From Sphingomonas kyeonggiensis (lineage in GTDB: Bacteria; Pseudomonadota; Alphaproteobacteria; Sphingomonadales; Sphingomonadaceae), in assembly GCF_030812785.1 (NCBI RefSeq), contig NZ_JAUSTJ010000001.1, positions 248,001 to 312,000 on the forward strand: a stretch of DNA of 64,000 bases. Reading direction: 5' to 3'. The translations under genes and the position numbers were made by a program. The notes under the pieces were generated by a model that was given only the letters and a program-made list of their open reading frames with translations, was not told the origin of the DNA and did not search any database. Numbering within the stretch: the first letter of the stretch is position 1; each line of letters begins with the position of its first letter. This document shows positions 7,610 to 15,622 of the stretch, piece by piece.

Positions 7610-8566
7610 CTATCGCGCCGCGCGCGTCGCCTGGTCCATCAGCGCCTTGGCCGTCTTGATCCCGTCCGCCTCGCTGGTCTTGCCCTGCTGGATTTCGTCG
7701 GCGATCTCGAGCACGCGGCCGGCGATCACGGTGCCGTGATCGGCTTCCTCGGTGATACGGATCCCGCCCTTGGCTGCGGCGATGCGGTCCCATTCACCGC
7801 GGATCGCCCCCCAATAGCCCTTGGTCGCCGCCCAGTAATCGTCCGCCGCCTTCACGTCGAAGTCGCTGAACTTGGTATAGCTGTTGAGGACATATTCCTG
7901 GACCACCGGAGTGGTGGCGCCGTCCATCTTCAGATTGTCCTGCCAGTGGATCCAGCCGGCCGGCGCAATGGCGTGGCGATTTACGCCCAGATAGCGGTCA
8001 TAGACCGGCCCGCGCACCGCGTCGCGGCGCGCCAGCGGGCGCCAGGTCTCGTTCGACACCCAGCGGCGCTGCCCACCGACCGCGGCCCATTTGCCCCAGC
8101 CGCCATAACGCGGCGAGTCATCCACCTGATAGACGGTCTGCGACCACGCGCCCTTGCGCTCGCCGGCGGGCACCTCGGTCCAGGTCCAGGCGTCGCGGTC
8201 CGAATAGACCAGCACCCTGGCCGGCTCGTACTGCCAGTCCTGGCGCCAATGCTTGATCACCATCTTCTTGCCCTCGCCCATGTCGACGACGAGCAGGTGC
8301 TGGAGGCGGATGGTCTTGCCATTATCCTCGATCACCCGGACGACCTCGTTGCCGCCCGACACCTTCACCGGGATCGGGGTATAGTCGGCGCGCCAGGAGG
8401 TGCTCTCCTGCATGTCGAACTTCACCTTGTAGGTCCCGGCCATCGCCAGGATGTCGGCCCGGTCGGCCTCGAAGGCCGACTTGGCCGCCGGCGCCGCGGC
8501 CGGCGCCTGGGCGAGCGCCGGCATCGGCGCGAGCAGTGACAATGCGATCGGGAGAAGAAGCTTCAT
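7610..8566 (-). CDS. DUF6607 family exported protein
   Basis: This 318-residue secreted protein has a signal peptide at residues 1-19 (ending PALAQA). The mature part has many Trp and Tyr residues in patterns such as IKHWRQDWQYEP and YGGWGKWAAVGGQRRW, which match the DUF6607 family found in the periplasm or outer membrane of sphingomonads and relatives. Its function is not established. It lies 21 bases downstream of the TonB-receptor stop codon on the same strand and ends at a strong terminator, so the two are almost certainly one transcript under the upstream Fur-like box. A role in haem or iron uptake is therefore a reasonable inference. Confidence 0.75.
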   Translation of the reverse strand: MKLLLPIALSLLAPMPALAQAPAAAPAAKSAFEADRADILAMAGTYKVKFDMQESTSWRADYTPIPVKVSGGNEVVRVIEDNGKTIRLQHLLVVDMGEGKKMVIKHWRQDWQYEPARVLVYSDRDAWTWTEVPAGERKGAWSQTVYQVDDSPRYGGWGKWAAVGGQRRWVSNETWRPLARRDAVRGPVYDRYLGVNRHAIAPAGWIHWQDNLKMDGATTPVVQEYVLNSYTKFSDFDVKAADDYWAATKGYWGAIRGEWDRIAAAKGGIRITEEADHGTVIAGRVLEIADEIQQGKTSEADGIKTAKALMDQATRAAR

Positions 8567-8587
8567 GATCCTGGTCCTCAGAAGCGG

Positions 8588-10792
8588 TTAGAAACGATAG
8601 CTGATCGACACCGAGCCGTTGCGGCCCGGCTGGGTGTAGGAATCGGCGCTGTCCGGCGCGGTCAGCACGCCGTTCCTGGTCACCAGGGTCAGCCCCCGCA
8701 CGTCGTTCCACAGCGTGTATTTGGTGTCGAAGATGTTGAACACGCCGGCACGCAGCGTCAGCCCGTCGGTGATCCGGACAAAGGCGGTCGCGTCGAGGAC
8801 GGTGAAGCCGTCCGGACGATAGCAGGTCCCGCCGACGCACACGCCATTGGCCGCAGCGGCTTCCTTGGGCGCGCCGTGCGTCGCGGTCAGGTCACCGCCG
8901 AAGCGCCCATCCGGCGCGCGATAGCCGAGGCCGAGCACCACCCGGAGCGGATCGATCGTCGACAGCGGCACGCGCGCGCCGTTCGGCTCGATCTGGTCGC
9001 CCTGGGCATAGGCGATCGCCAGCGTGCCGGTAAGGCCATAGGATGAGCGCAGCTGGAGCCGGGCCTCGGCACCCTTCACCTTGGCGCGGTCGATGTTGAT
9101 GAACTGGTAGATCGAAGGATTGGCCGGGGTGCCCGCACCGCCCGTCACTTCCTGCGAGATGAAATTGTCATAGTCGGCGATGAAGCCGGTCACGTCGAGG
9201 CTCACCGGGCCGCTGTTCAGGCGGAATCCGCCTTCCCAGCTCTCGCTGGTCTCGGGCCGCAGGTTCGGATTGGGCCGCGAGGTGTAGCCGAATGCGAGGT
9301 TGGAGAAGAACTGGTTCACCTGGCTCGGCTCGGGCGCCTTGAAGCCCTGGGCATAGTTGGCGAAGAAGCGGATCTCGTCGCTCAGCTTCACCACCGCGCC
9401 GATCTTGGGCGAGACGCGCGAGCCGGACTGGGCCGCCGCCGCGAAGGCCGGCAGCAGCGGGTCCTTGTCGGGCGACAGGTCATAGGCGTCGAAGCGCAGT
9501 GCCGGGTAGAGCGTCAGCGGACCGACCGCGATCTCGTCGGCGATGAAGGCGCCGGCCAGGGTGAAGTCGGTCTCGGGGAAGGCGCGGGTCGGGAAAACTT
9601 CGCCCGCCGGCGGCACCTTGCCGTCGCGCAGTCCTTGCTGGTGCGTCCTGCTGATGTCGCCGCCGAACACCACGCGGTGTTTCAGCGCGCCGGTCTCGAA
9701 GCGCATGCCGACTTCGGCCGAGCCGCCGAACACGGTGTTCTCGAAGGTGTTGAGCCGCTCGCGATCGGCGGCGGGCGTGCGGTCCTCGTCGGTGAACTGG
9801 CGGTTCTCGCCGTCCTGCCAGTATGCGCTCACCCGGGCATGGTCGAACAGGCCGTCGCCCTTCCAGAACCAGTCGCCGGCGATGCGGCCGCGCTTGGTGC
9901 TGTCGCGGGCCTGGAGCAGGTCCACCGTGGTGCTGAGGCCGGTCAGCACATTGGTGTCGATATGGCTGTCCTGATATTCGCCGGTGATGCGGAAGCGGTT
10001 CTGCGCATCGGGCTCGTAGACAAGGCGGCCGAGCACGGCGTTGGAGCGGCCGTCCTGCGGATTGGGCTCGGTGCGCAATGCGCCGGTGCCCCCGACCGTG
10101 CCCTTGTTGTCGAGCTCGTGGAAGTCGCGGCGGGTGTACGAGATCATCGCCGACAGGTCGCCGAAGCGGGCGGCGGCGATGCCGGTCTCGGCGAACTCGT
10201 TGTCCGCCGAGCTGTAGCCGGCGCGGACCAGCCCGCCGACCTTCTTGTCGCCGCCCAGGAAGTCGGCGGGATCGCTGGTGGTGAAGCTGATCGCGCCGGC
10301 CAGGCCGTCGCTGCCATAGAGCGCGGAGGCCGGACCGCGCAGGATCTCGACCGACTTGACCTGCCCGACATCGACATAGTCGCGGCCCGAGGACTGGGCG
10401 CCGAAGGTGAAGCCGTCGGGCACGCGCACGCCGTCGACCTGGATCAGCACGCGGTTGCCGCCGATGCCGCGGACGATGAAGCCCTCATTGCCCGCACGGC
10501 CGGTGACGCCCAGCGCCGCGCCGAAGCGCGTCGGGCCGCGCGGCACGCTGATGCCCGGCTCATAGCGGACCAGGTCTTTGATGTCGGTGACGAGCTGGTC
10601 GGCGATCTTCTTCTCGTCGATCACGCTGACCGTGGCCGGCACTTCCTTCACGTCGGTCGGGATGCGGGTGGCGGTGACGGTGATCGTCGAATCCTGCTGC
10701 GCGTCGGCCTTCTTGTCCTGCGCCTGCGCCAGCGCGGGCATCGCCGCCGCCAATGCCCACAGGCTGATCCCCACCCCCAAAGCGCCGCGCAT
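8588..10792 (-). CDS. TonB-dependent haem/haemoglobin-type receptor
   Basis: This 734-residue outer-membrane receptor imports a ligand with energy from TonB-ExbBD. A signal peptide covers about residues 1-24. The plug domain follows (VTATRIPTDVKEVPATVSVID at about 38-58, a TonB-box-like ITVTA segment, and VEILRGPASALYGSDGLAGAI). The 22-strand barrel ends in aromatic Phe (SISYRF). Motifs FKAP at 484-487 and NPNLRPE from 508 correspond to the FRAP/NPNL box of haem receptors, which supports haem or haemoprotein as ligand. The DUF6607 gene follows directly. A Fur-like box lies 20-40 bases before the start, so expression should rise on iron starvation. Confidence 0.88.
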   Translation of the reverse strand: MRGALGVGISLWALAAAMPALAQAQDKKADAQQDSTITVTATRIPTDVKEVPATVSVIDEKKIADQLVTDIKDLVRYEPGISVPRGPTRFGAALGVTGRAGNEGFIVRGIGGNRVLIQVDGVRVPDGFTFGAQSSGRDYVDVGQVKSVEILRGPASALYGSDGLAGAISFTTSDPADFLGGDKKVGGLVRAGYSSADNEFAETGIAAARFGDLSAMISYTRRDFHELDNKGTVGGTGALRTEPNPQDGRSNAVLGRLVYEPDAQNRFRITGEYQDSHIDTNVLTGLSTTVDLLQARDSTKRGRIAGDWFWKGDGLFDHARVSAYWQDGENRQFTDEDRTPAADRERLNTFENTVFGGSAEVGMRFETGALKHRVVFGGDISRTHQQGLRDGKVPPAGEVFPTRAFPETDFTLAGAFIADEIAVGPLTLYPALRFDAYDLSPDKDPLLPAFAAAAQSGSRVSPKIGAVVKLSDEIRFFANYAQGFKAPEPSQVNQFFSNLAFGYTSRPNPNLRPETSESWEGGFRLNSGPVSLDVTGFIADYDNFISQEVTGGAGTPANPSIYQFINIDRAKVKGAEARLQLRSSYGLTGTLAIAYAQGDQIEPNGARVPLSTIDPLRVVLGLGYRAPDGRFGGDLTATHGAPKEAAAANGVCVGGTCYRPDGFTVLDATAFVRITDGLTLRAGVFNIFDTKYTLWNDVRGLTLVTRNGVLTAPDSADSYTQPGRNGSVSISYRF

Positions 10793-10814
10793 GCCCCGAA
10801 ATCCTTTCTGCTAA

Positions 10815-10834
10815 TGCAAGTGATTCTCAATCGC
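10815..10834 (-). promoter_or_regulatory. putative Fur box upstream of the haem receptor
   Basis: The segment carries the core TGAGAATCA (minus strand) inside TAATGCAA...TTGCGTTA flanks. GAGAAT/ATTCTC halves are typical of Fur operators. It sits immediately upstream of the TonB-receptor start, where Fur-Fe(II) would block transcription. Seen by eye only; no scoring was possible. Confidence 0.55.
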
Positions 10835-10846
10835 GGATTGCGTTAG

Positions 10847-11206
10847 ACGGACGGGACGATTGGCGTCAACCCCGTAACGACGGGCGGAGCCGGGCTGGGC
10901 CTGTCCTACAGGGCCTGGTTCTGCTAATGTTCCAGTCAGCCTCAGGGCCGCTCTTTGAACACGTGGATCGCAAGTGGAGCACTGTCCCTGCGCCAGAAAT
11001 GCGCGGGTTTCGCGGAGTGGGTCGAAGTGCCGTGCCAACTTCCGTGAGCCGGAGTGTCCGCGCGCACGGCACGCCGCACTCCCCGCAGCGTTTCGCTACC
11101 GCCCCCACCATGCTGCGACTCGCGCGAACCGAGCCAACTTCCGCGTCCACAGTGTCCGCAACGGGCCGCTCGACGTCGGCTCGTCTCGCCGCTAAGGCGT
11201 CCGGTC
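10847..11206. other. 360-base gap with a hairpin and a degenerate direct repeat
   Basis: No credible gene is seen between the TonB receptor and the glycosyltransferase. The stretch holds a perfect 9-bp inverted repeat GTGCCGTGC/GCACGGCAC (11027-11035 and 11064-11072). It also holds two copies of GCCAACTTCCG followed by a similar AGTGTCCGC tail, the first inside the hairpin loop and the second about 100 bases later. These could be part of the leader of the downstream gene. Confidence 0.4.
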
Positions 11207-12229
11207 ATGCAAAAGCGCCCGCAACTCTCCGTCGTCATCCCCTGCTACAATGAAGAGGCGTGCCTCGAGATGCTGCACAGCCGCGTCTCCGGCGCGGCCC
11301 GCGCGGCGGTGGGCGACGATTACGAGATCGTGCTGATCAACGACGGCTCGCGCGACAAGAGCTGGGAAGTCATGCAGCGCCTCTCGGCCGGCGATCCGCG
11401 CCTCGTCGCGATCAACCTGTCGCGCAACCACGGCCACCAGCTCGCGCTCACCGCCGGGCTCGACCTCTGCTCGGGCGACGAGATCCTGATCATCGACGCC
11501 GACCTGCAGGACCCGCCCGAATTGCTCACCGACATGCGCGCCGCGATGCGCTCGCAGGGTGCCGACGTGGTCTATGCGGTGCGCCGCAAGCGCGACGGCG
11601 AGACGATCTTCAAGAAGATCACCGCCGCCTTCTTCTACCGCATGCTCGACAAGATCACCGACACGCCGATCCCGCTCGACACCGGCGATTTCCGGCTGAT
11701 GACCCGGCGTGCGCTCGACGCGTTCCTGTCGCTGCCCGAGCAGGCGCGCTTCATCCGCGGCATGGTCGCCTGGGTCGGCTTCAAGCAGGTGCCCTTCCCC
11801 TATGACCGGCACGAGCGCCATGCCGGCGAGACCAAATATCCGCTCGGCAAGATGATCCGCTTCGCGCTCGACGCGATCACCGGCTTCTCGACTGCGCCGC
11901 TGCGCTTCGCCAGCCATGTCGGCCTGATCCTCACCGCCGCCTCGGCGCTGCTGGTGCTCTACATCGTCGCCGGCTGGCTGATGGGCGCGGCGATCCCCGG
12001 CTGGACCTCGCTGATGCTGGTCGTCGTCGTGCTGGGCGCGGTGCAGATGTTCGTGCTCGGCATGATCGGCGAGTATCTCGGCCGGCTCTATGTCGAGTCC
12101 AAGCGCCGGCCGCTCTACATCGTGGCGGATGTAGCCGGCCCGGTGATGGGCCATGCGTCGCTCGGCTATCGCTACGCCGATTCGGGCGAAGTCAGCGTCT
12201 CGCCGGTGACGCCGCGGGGCGAGAATTAA
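11207..12229 (+). CDS. GtrB-like polyprenyl-phosphate glycosyltransferase (GT2)
   Basis: This 340-residue membrane enzyme is of the DPM1/GtrB class, which transfers glucose or another sugar from a nucleotide sugar to undecaprenyl phosphate on the inner leaflet. The GT2 domain starts at SVVIPCYNEE (about 8-17), has ND at 45-46 and the metal-binding DAD at 97-99 in IIDADLQDPPE. Two C-terminal membrane helices lie at about 245-270 and 275-300, followed by GEYLGRLYVESKRRP, a hallmark of the family. The start is ATG 11207, because residues encoded upstream are unlike the family. A GtrA-like flippase and a GT-C protein lie nearby, which fits a three-component glycosylation module. Confidence 0.9.
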   Translation: MQKRPQLSVVIPCYNEEACLEMLHSRVSGAARAAVGDDYEIVLINDGSRDKSWEVMQRLSAGDPRLVAINLSRNHGHQLALTAGLDLCSGDEILIIDADLQDPPELLTDMRAAMRSQGADVVYAVRRKRDGETIFKKITAAFFYRMLDKITDTPIPLDTGDFRLMTRRALDAFLSLPEQARFIRGMVAWVGFKQVPFPYDRHERHAGETKYPLGKMIRFALDAITGFSTAPLRFASHVGLILTAASALLVLYIVAGWLMGAAIPGWTSLMLVVVVLGAVQMFVLGMIGEYLGRLYVESKRRPLYIVADVAGPVMGHASLGYRYADSGEVSVSPVTPRGEN

Positions 12230-12231
12230 GC

Positions 12232-12371
12232 CGTCATCCCGCGCCCAAGTCGTCATCCCGGCCACTATCCGTCACCCCGGCGAAAGCCGGGGTCTCGTGC
12301 GGCTCCTTCCCCGCGCCATCGCCTGAGATCCCGGCTTTCGCCGGGATGACGATTTTGGCGCGGGATGACGA
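12232..12371. repeat. nested palindromic repeat, family 1 (copy A)
   Basis: Outer arms CGTCATCCCGCGCC and GGCGCGGGATGACGA enclose inner hairpins CCCCGGCGAAAGCCGGGG and ATCCCGGCTTTCGCCGGGAT. The element fills the gap between the convergent GT2 and methyltransferase genes. Six more copies share the TCGTCAYCCC/GGGRTGACGA ends. Confidence 0.85.
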
Positions 12372-12374
12372 ATG

Positions 12375-13103
12375 TTACTTCGGCTCGGCCAGCACGATGA
12401 TCGAAAGCCCCGGCGGCATCGGCAGCCGGCCGAGCAGGTGCCGCTCCACCCCGAACACCGCCTCGAACGCCGCGTTGAGCGGCCTGGGCGGCGGCGAATC
12501 GTCGCTGTCGTCCTTACCGGTCAGCTTGCCGAGCAGGCGCGCCGCCACCGCCACTGGGAAGAGCAGCGAGTTGAACCAGCGCAGCTTGCGCCAGCCCAGC
12601 CCCGCCTTTTGCAGCGAAGCAATCAACGTGCCCTTGGAATAGCGGCGCTTGTGGTGGTTCACCACGTCGTGCGCGCTCCACATCCATTGATGCGCCGGCA
12701 CGGTGATCAGGATCTTGCCGCCGGGCTTGAGCACGCGCGCGATCGCCTTCAATGCCGCGACATCGTCCTCGACATGCTCGATCACGTCCAGCACCGCGAC
12801 CATGTCGTAGCTGCCGTCCGCCACGCCCGCGAGCTCGGGCAGCGGCGAGGAGCCGACCTTCTTGCCCAGCCGCTCGCTCGCCTTGGCGGCGGCGGTCTCG
12901 TCGATCTCGATCGCGTCGATCTCGCCGAACTGGGCAAGCATCGGCAAATTGTGGCCGGTGCCGCAGCCGATCTCGAGGATGCGCGCGCCGGCGGGGATCG
13001 CGCCGTAGCGCGTCAGATAGTCGGAGAGGATCTCGCGGCGCGCGCGGTACCACCAATGGGTGGTGTCATGCGCGGCCATGCGCTCGTAGACGATGCGGTC
13101 CAT
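12375..13103 (-). CDS. class I SAM-dependent methyltransferase
   Basis: This 242-residue enzyme has the Rossmann-type SAM-binding motif I ILEIGCGTGHNLPML at about 44-58, an acidic end of strand 2 (AIEIDE), motif II VLDVIEHVEDD at about 107-117, and a post-II LKPGGKILITVPAHQWMWSAHD. The last pattern, with DVVNHHKRRYS, is typical of Methyltransf_11-like enzymes found in glycan and lipid-sugar clusters. The substrate is unknown. Its start is one base after the GtrA-like gene stop on the same strand, so the two are co-transcribed and probably act on the same polyprenyl-linked or surface sugar. Confidence 0.8.
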   Translation of the reverse strand: MDRIVYERMAAHDTTHWWYRARREILSDYLTRYGAIPAGARILEIGCGTGHNLPMLAQFGEIDAIEIDETAAAKASERLGKKVGSSPLPELAGVADGSYDMVAVLDVIEHVEDDVAALKAIARVLKPGGKILITVPAHQWMWSAHDVVNHHKRRYSKGTLIASLQKAGLGWRKLRWFNSLLFPVAVAARLLGKLTGKDDSDDSPPPRPLNAAFEAVFGVERHLLGRLPMPPGLSIIVLAEPK

Positions 13104-13104
13104 C

Positions 13105-13563
13105 TTATTTGAACACCAGATAACGGTTGAGCGCGAAAGTGATGACGGGGGTCACGAAGACCACGGGCAGCAGCGGCACCCAGGTCGGCTGGTGCAGCGG
13201 CCCGGTGAACACCCAGGTGAAGGTGGCGTTCATCGCCATGCCGACCGACTGGACCGCGACGAACTTGGACTGGGTCCCCACCCCGCCCTCGGCCTCGTGC
13301 CCCTTGAAGCTCCAGCGGCTATGGAAGACATAGCCGAACACCACCGCGACGAGGAAGCCCGCGATCGAGGCGAGCACCGGCGGGATCGCATAGGTGGCGA
13401 GCGGCCAGTAGACCACGGCATAGACGAAGGTCGATGCCAGTCCGACAATGCCGAAGCGGACGAGCTGTCCCAGCACGCCATTCGCCCACATCTCTTCAAA
13501 TCGCTTGAGTACCGCTGTCACTATCGCTTGCCCAGGAACCGAACGCGGCCCTAATGCCTGCAT
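13105..13563 (-). CDS. GtrA-family membrane protein (putative polyprenyl-sugar flippase)
   Basis: This 152-residue protein has four predicted membrane helices in the GtrA order: QLVRFGIVGLASTFVYAVVYWPL, PPVLASIAGFLVAVVFGYVFHSRWSF, a third around residues 92-112, and VPLLPVVFVTPVITFALNRYLVF at the end. GtrA proteins are thought to flip undecaprenyl-phosphate-glucose across the inner membrane. The ATG at 13563 was chosen; a TTG one codon upstream and an internal ATG at 13491 are alternatives. It is divergent from the GT-C-like gene with only about 19 bases between the starts, and co-directional with the methyltransferase. Confidence 0.85.
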   Translation of the reverse strand: MQALGPRSVPGQAIVTAVLKRFEEMWANGVLGQLVRFGIVGLASTFVYAVVYWPLATYAIPPVLASIAGFLVAVVFGYVFHSRWSFKGHEAEGGVGTQSKFVAVQSVGMAMNATFTWVFTGPLHQPTWVPLLPVVFVTPVITFALNRYLVFK

Positions 13564-13570
13564 CAATGCG

Positions 13571-13577
13571 AGGGAAG
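13571..13577 (+). promoter_or_regulatory. ribosome-binding site fixing a TTG start
   Basis: AGGGAAG lies 5 bases before TTG 13583. It is the only good Shine-Dalgarno near the N-terminus of the following membrane protein and argues against longer frames that would run through the divergent gtrA-like gene. Confidence 0.6.
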
Positions 13578-13582
13578 CGATT

Positions 13583-15493
13583 TTGAAGCCGAACGTGCCG
13601 GGCGGGTTCCGCCTCGACCAGGAACTGGACCGTAACTGGCTGCGCTGGATGGGGCTGTTCTGGCTCTGCGTGGTCCTGTGGTTCCTCTATGACCGCCAGG
13701 GCAATATCTACTGGCTGGTCCTCGGCGACACCGACGACAATATGCGGCTGATGCAGGTCCGCGCCTGGCTCGCCGGCCAGGGCTGGTACGACCTGCGCAA
13801 CTATCGCCTCGATCCGGCGCTGGGCGGCTTCGACATCCACTGGTCGCGCCTCGTCGACCTGCCGATCGCCGGCTTGATCCTCGCCTTCAAGCCGTTCGTC
13901 GGCACCGCCACCGCCGAGCGCTGGGCGTGCGGCCTCGCCCCCCTCCTCCCGCTCGCGCTTGCCATGACCGGGCTCTCGCTCGCCGTCCGCCGGCTGATCA
14001 CGCCCTGGGCCTGGCCGGTCGCGCTGATCGTGCTGATGGGCTGCACCTCGACCATGTCGATGTACGCCCCCCTGCGCATCGACCATCATGGCTGGCAGCT
14101 CGCCTTCCTCGCGCTCACCGTCGCCGGCCTGGCCGACCCGAAGCGTGCCCGCGGCGGCGCCACCGTCGGCCTGTCGAGCGCCGCATCGCTCACCATCGGG
14201 CTGGAGATGCTGCCCTATTGCGCGATGGCCGGAGCGATCATCGCGCTGCGCTGGATCTGGGACCGCGAGGATGTCCGCCGCATGCAGGTCTATGGCCTGA
14301 CGCTGGGCGGCGGCTCGGCGCTCGGCTTCGCGCTGTTCGCCTCCAACGCCAATCAGGTGCTGCGCTGCGACGCGCTCACCCCGGTATGGCTGAGCGTGAT
14401 GATCGCCGCCGGCGCGCTGCTGTTCGGCCTGTCGCTGCTCAACCCGGCCAATCGCTGGATCCGCCTCGCCCTCGCCGCGCTGGCGGGCGGCGTGATCGTC
14501 GCCGGCTTCGCATTGCTCTTCCCGCAATGCCTGGGCCGGCCCGAACAGGTGTCGGACGAGCTCGCCAATACCTGGCTCAACAATGTCCGCGAGGCGCGGC
14601 CGATCTACAAGCACCCCTTCAAGACCGCCTTCCCGATGGCCGTGCTGCCGGTGATCGGCGTGCTCGGCGCGCTGTTCGCCACCTGGCGCGCGCGGCGCAG
14701 CGCGGCGCTGGTCGGCTGGGCCGCCATCGCGCTGTTCACTGCCTTCGCCAGCGCGATGCTGCTCTGGCAGGTCCGCGCCGCCCCCGCCGCGCAGCTGCTC
14801 GCGGTGCCGGGCTCGACGGCGCTGCTGGTCGTGGTGGTGCCCTGGTTCCTCGGCCTCAGGGCACCGCTGGCACGCTGGATCGGCGAGGTCCCCGCGATGG
14901 TCCTCGGCGTCGTCCTCCGCGTCTTCGGCACGGTCGCCGCCTTCCTGCTGCTCTCGGGCCTCTGGGCCGGGCTGGTCGTGCCGTGGTTCTCGGCCGACAA
15001 GGGCGCCAAACCCGGCAAGCCCGCACCGCCCGACAAGGTCGCCGCCGCCAACGCCGCCTGCGCGCGGCTGAGCAATCTGCGCGTGCTCGACGACATCCCC
15101 GCCGCGACGATCTTCACCCATGTCGATCTCGGGCCGCGGCTTATCGTCACCACGCATCACAATGGCATCGCCGGCCCCTATCACCGCAACGGCCGCGCGA
15201 TCCTCGACGTCCACCATGCCTTCACCTGGCCGACGCCGAACTTCCGCCCGATCGCCAAGGCGCATGGCGCGCAATATCTGCTGGTCTGCCCGAACATGTC
15301 GGAGACGACGCTTTACCGCTCGCGCGGCCCGAACGGCTTCTATGCGCAACTCGCCCGGGGCGAGGTGCCGAACTGGCTCGAGCCGGTTCCGCTCCGCCAG
15401 GTCCGCCCGGGCACGCCGCTGCCGTTCAAGCTGTGGAAGATCCGCTACGATCTGCCGGATATGGCGGCGAAGCCAAACACTTCCGCAAAGTGA
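13583..15493 (+). CDS. GT-C-like multispanning membrane protein (putative polyprenyl-sugar-dependent glycosyltransferase)
   Basis: This 636-residue integral membrane protein has about 11-12 hydrophobic helices up to residue ~480 and a soluble periplasmic C-terminal domain (about 485-630). An acidic loop right after the first helix reads GDTDDN (48-53), as expected for the catalytic Asp motif in the first periplasmic loop of GT-C enzymes. A RIDHHGW motif follows at 165-171. The overall plan resembles oligosaccharyltransferase or O-antigen-modifying GT-C proteins, but I cannot assign an acceptor. Sphingomonad homologues are sometimes given unrelated transporter names; nothing here resembles an RND pump. 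It shares a 19-base divergent gap with gtrA. Confidence 0.65.
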   Translation: MKPNVPGGFRLDQELDRNWLRWMGLFWLCVVLWFLYDRQGNIYWLVLGDTDDNMRLMQVRAWLAGQGWYDLRNYRLDPALGGFDIHWSRLVDLPIAGLILAFKPFVGTATAERWACGLAPLLPLALAMTGLSLAVRRLITPWAWPVALIVLMGCTSTMSMYAPLRIDHHGWQLAFLALTVAGLADPKRARGGATVGLSSAASLTIGLEMLPYCAMAGAIIALRWIWDREDVRRMQVYGLTLGGGSALGFALFASNANQVLRCDALTPVWLSVMIAAGALLFGLSLLNPANRWIRLALAALAGGVIVAGFALLFPQCLGRPEQVSDELANTWLNNVREARPIYKHPFKTAFPMAVLPVIGVLGALFATWRARRSAALVGWAAIALFTAFASAMLLWQVRAAPAAQLLAVPGSTALLVVVVPWFLGLRAPLARWIGEVPAMVLGVVLRVFGTVAAFLLLSGLWAGLVVPWFSADKGAKPGKPAPPDKVAAANAACARLSNLRVLDDIPAATIFTHVDLGPRLIVTTHHNGIAGPYHRNGRAILDVHHAFTWPTPNFRPIAKAHGAQYLLVCPNMSETTLYRSRGPNGFYAQLARGEVPNWLEPVPLRQVRPGTPLPFKLWKIRYDLPDMAAKPNTSAK

Positions 15494-15500
15494 CTTCCTC

Positions 15501-15602
15501 TTTCCCCGGCGAAGGCCGGGGCCCAGTCCTTGAAATCACGCGCCCTTGGCGCGTCTGCGACGCGCACGCTTAGTCTGGACCCCGGCCTTCGCCGGGGACA
15601 GC
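15501..15602. repeat. palindromic repeat, family 1 (copy B)
   Basis: TCCCCGGCGAAGGCCGGGG at the left and CCCCGGCCTTCGCCGGGGA at the right are inverted copies flanking a central GACGCGC-type hairpin. It lies at the convergent junction of the GT-C gene and marC and could end transcription from both sides. Confidence 0.8.
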
Positions 15603-15622
15603 AATGCATTTGGAGAGGGAGA

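Noticed and set aside
12232..12371. CRISPR array in the repeat-rich intergenic regions
   Set aside because: Repeats are palindromes in inverted pairs at scattered sites, not short direct repeats with regular unique spacers, and no cas gene is present.
13496..15349. 617-codon minus-strand frame over the GT-C-like gene
   Set aside because: Composition is almost only Arg, Asp, Glu, Ala, Gly, Gln and His, which is the mirror of a hydrophobic membrane protein.
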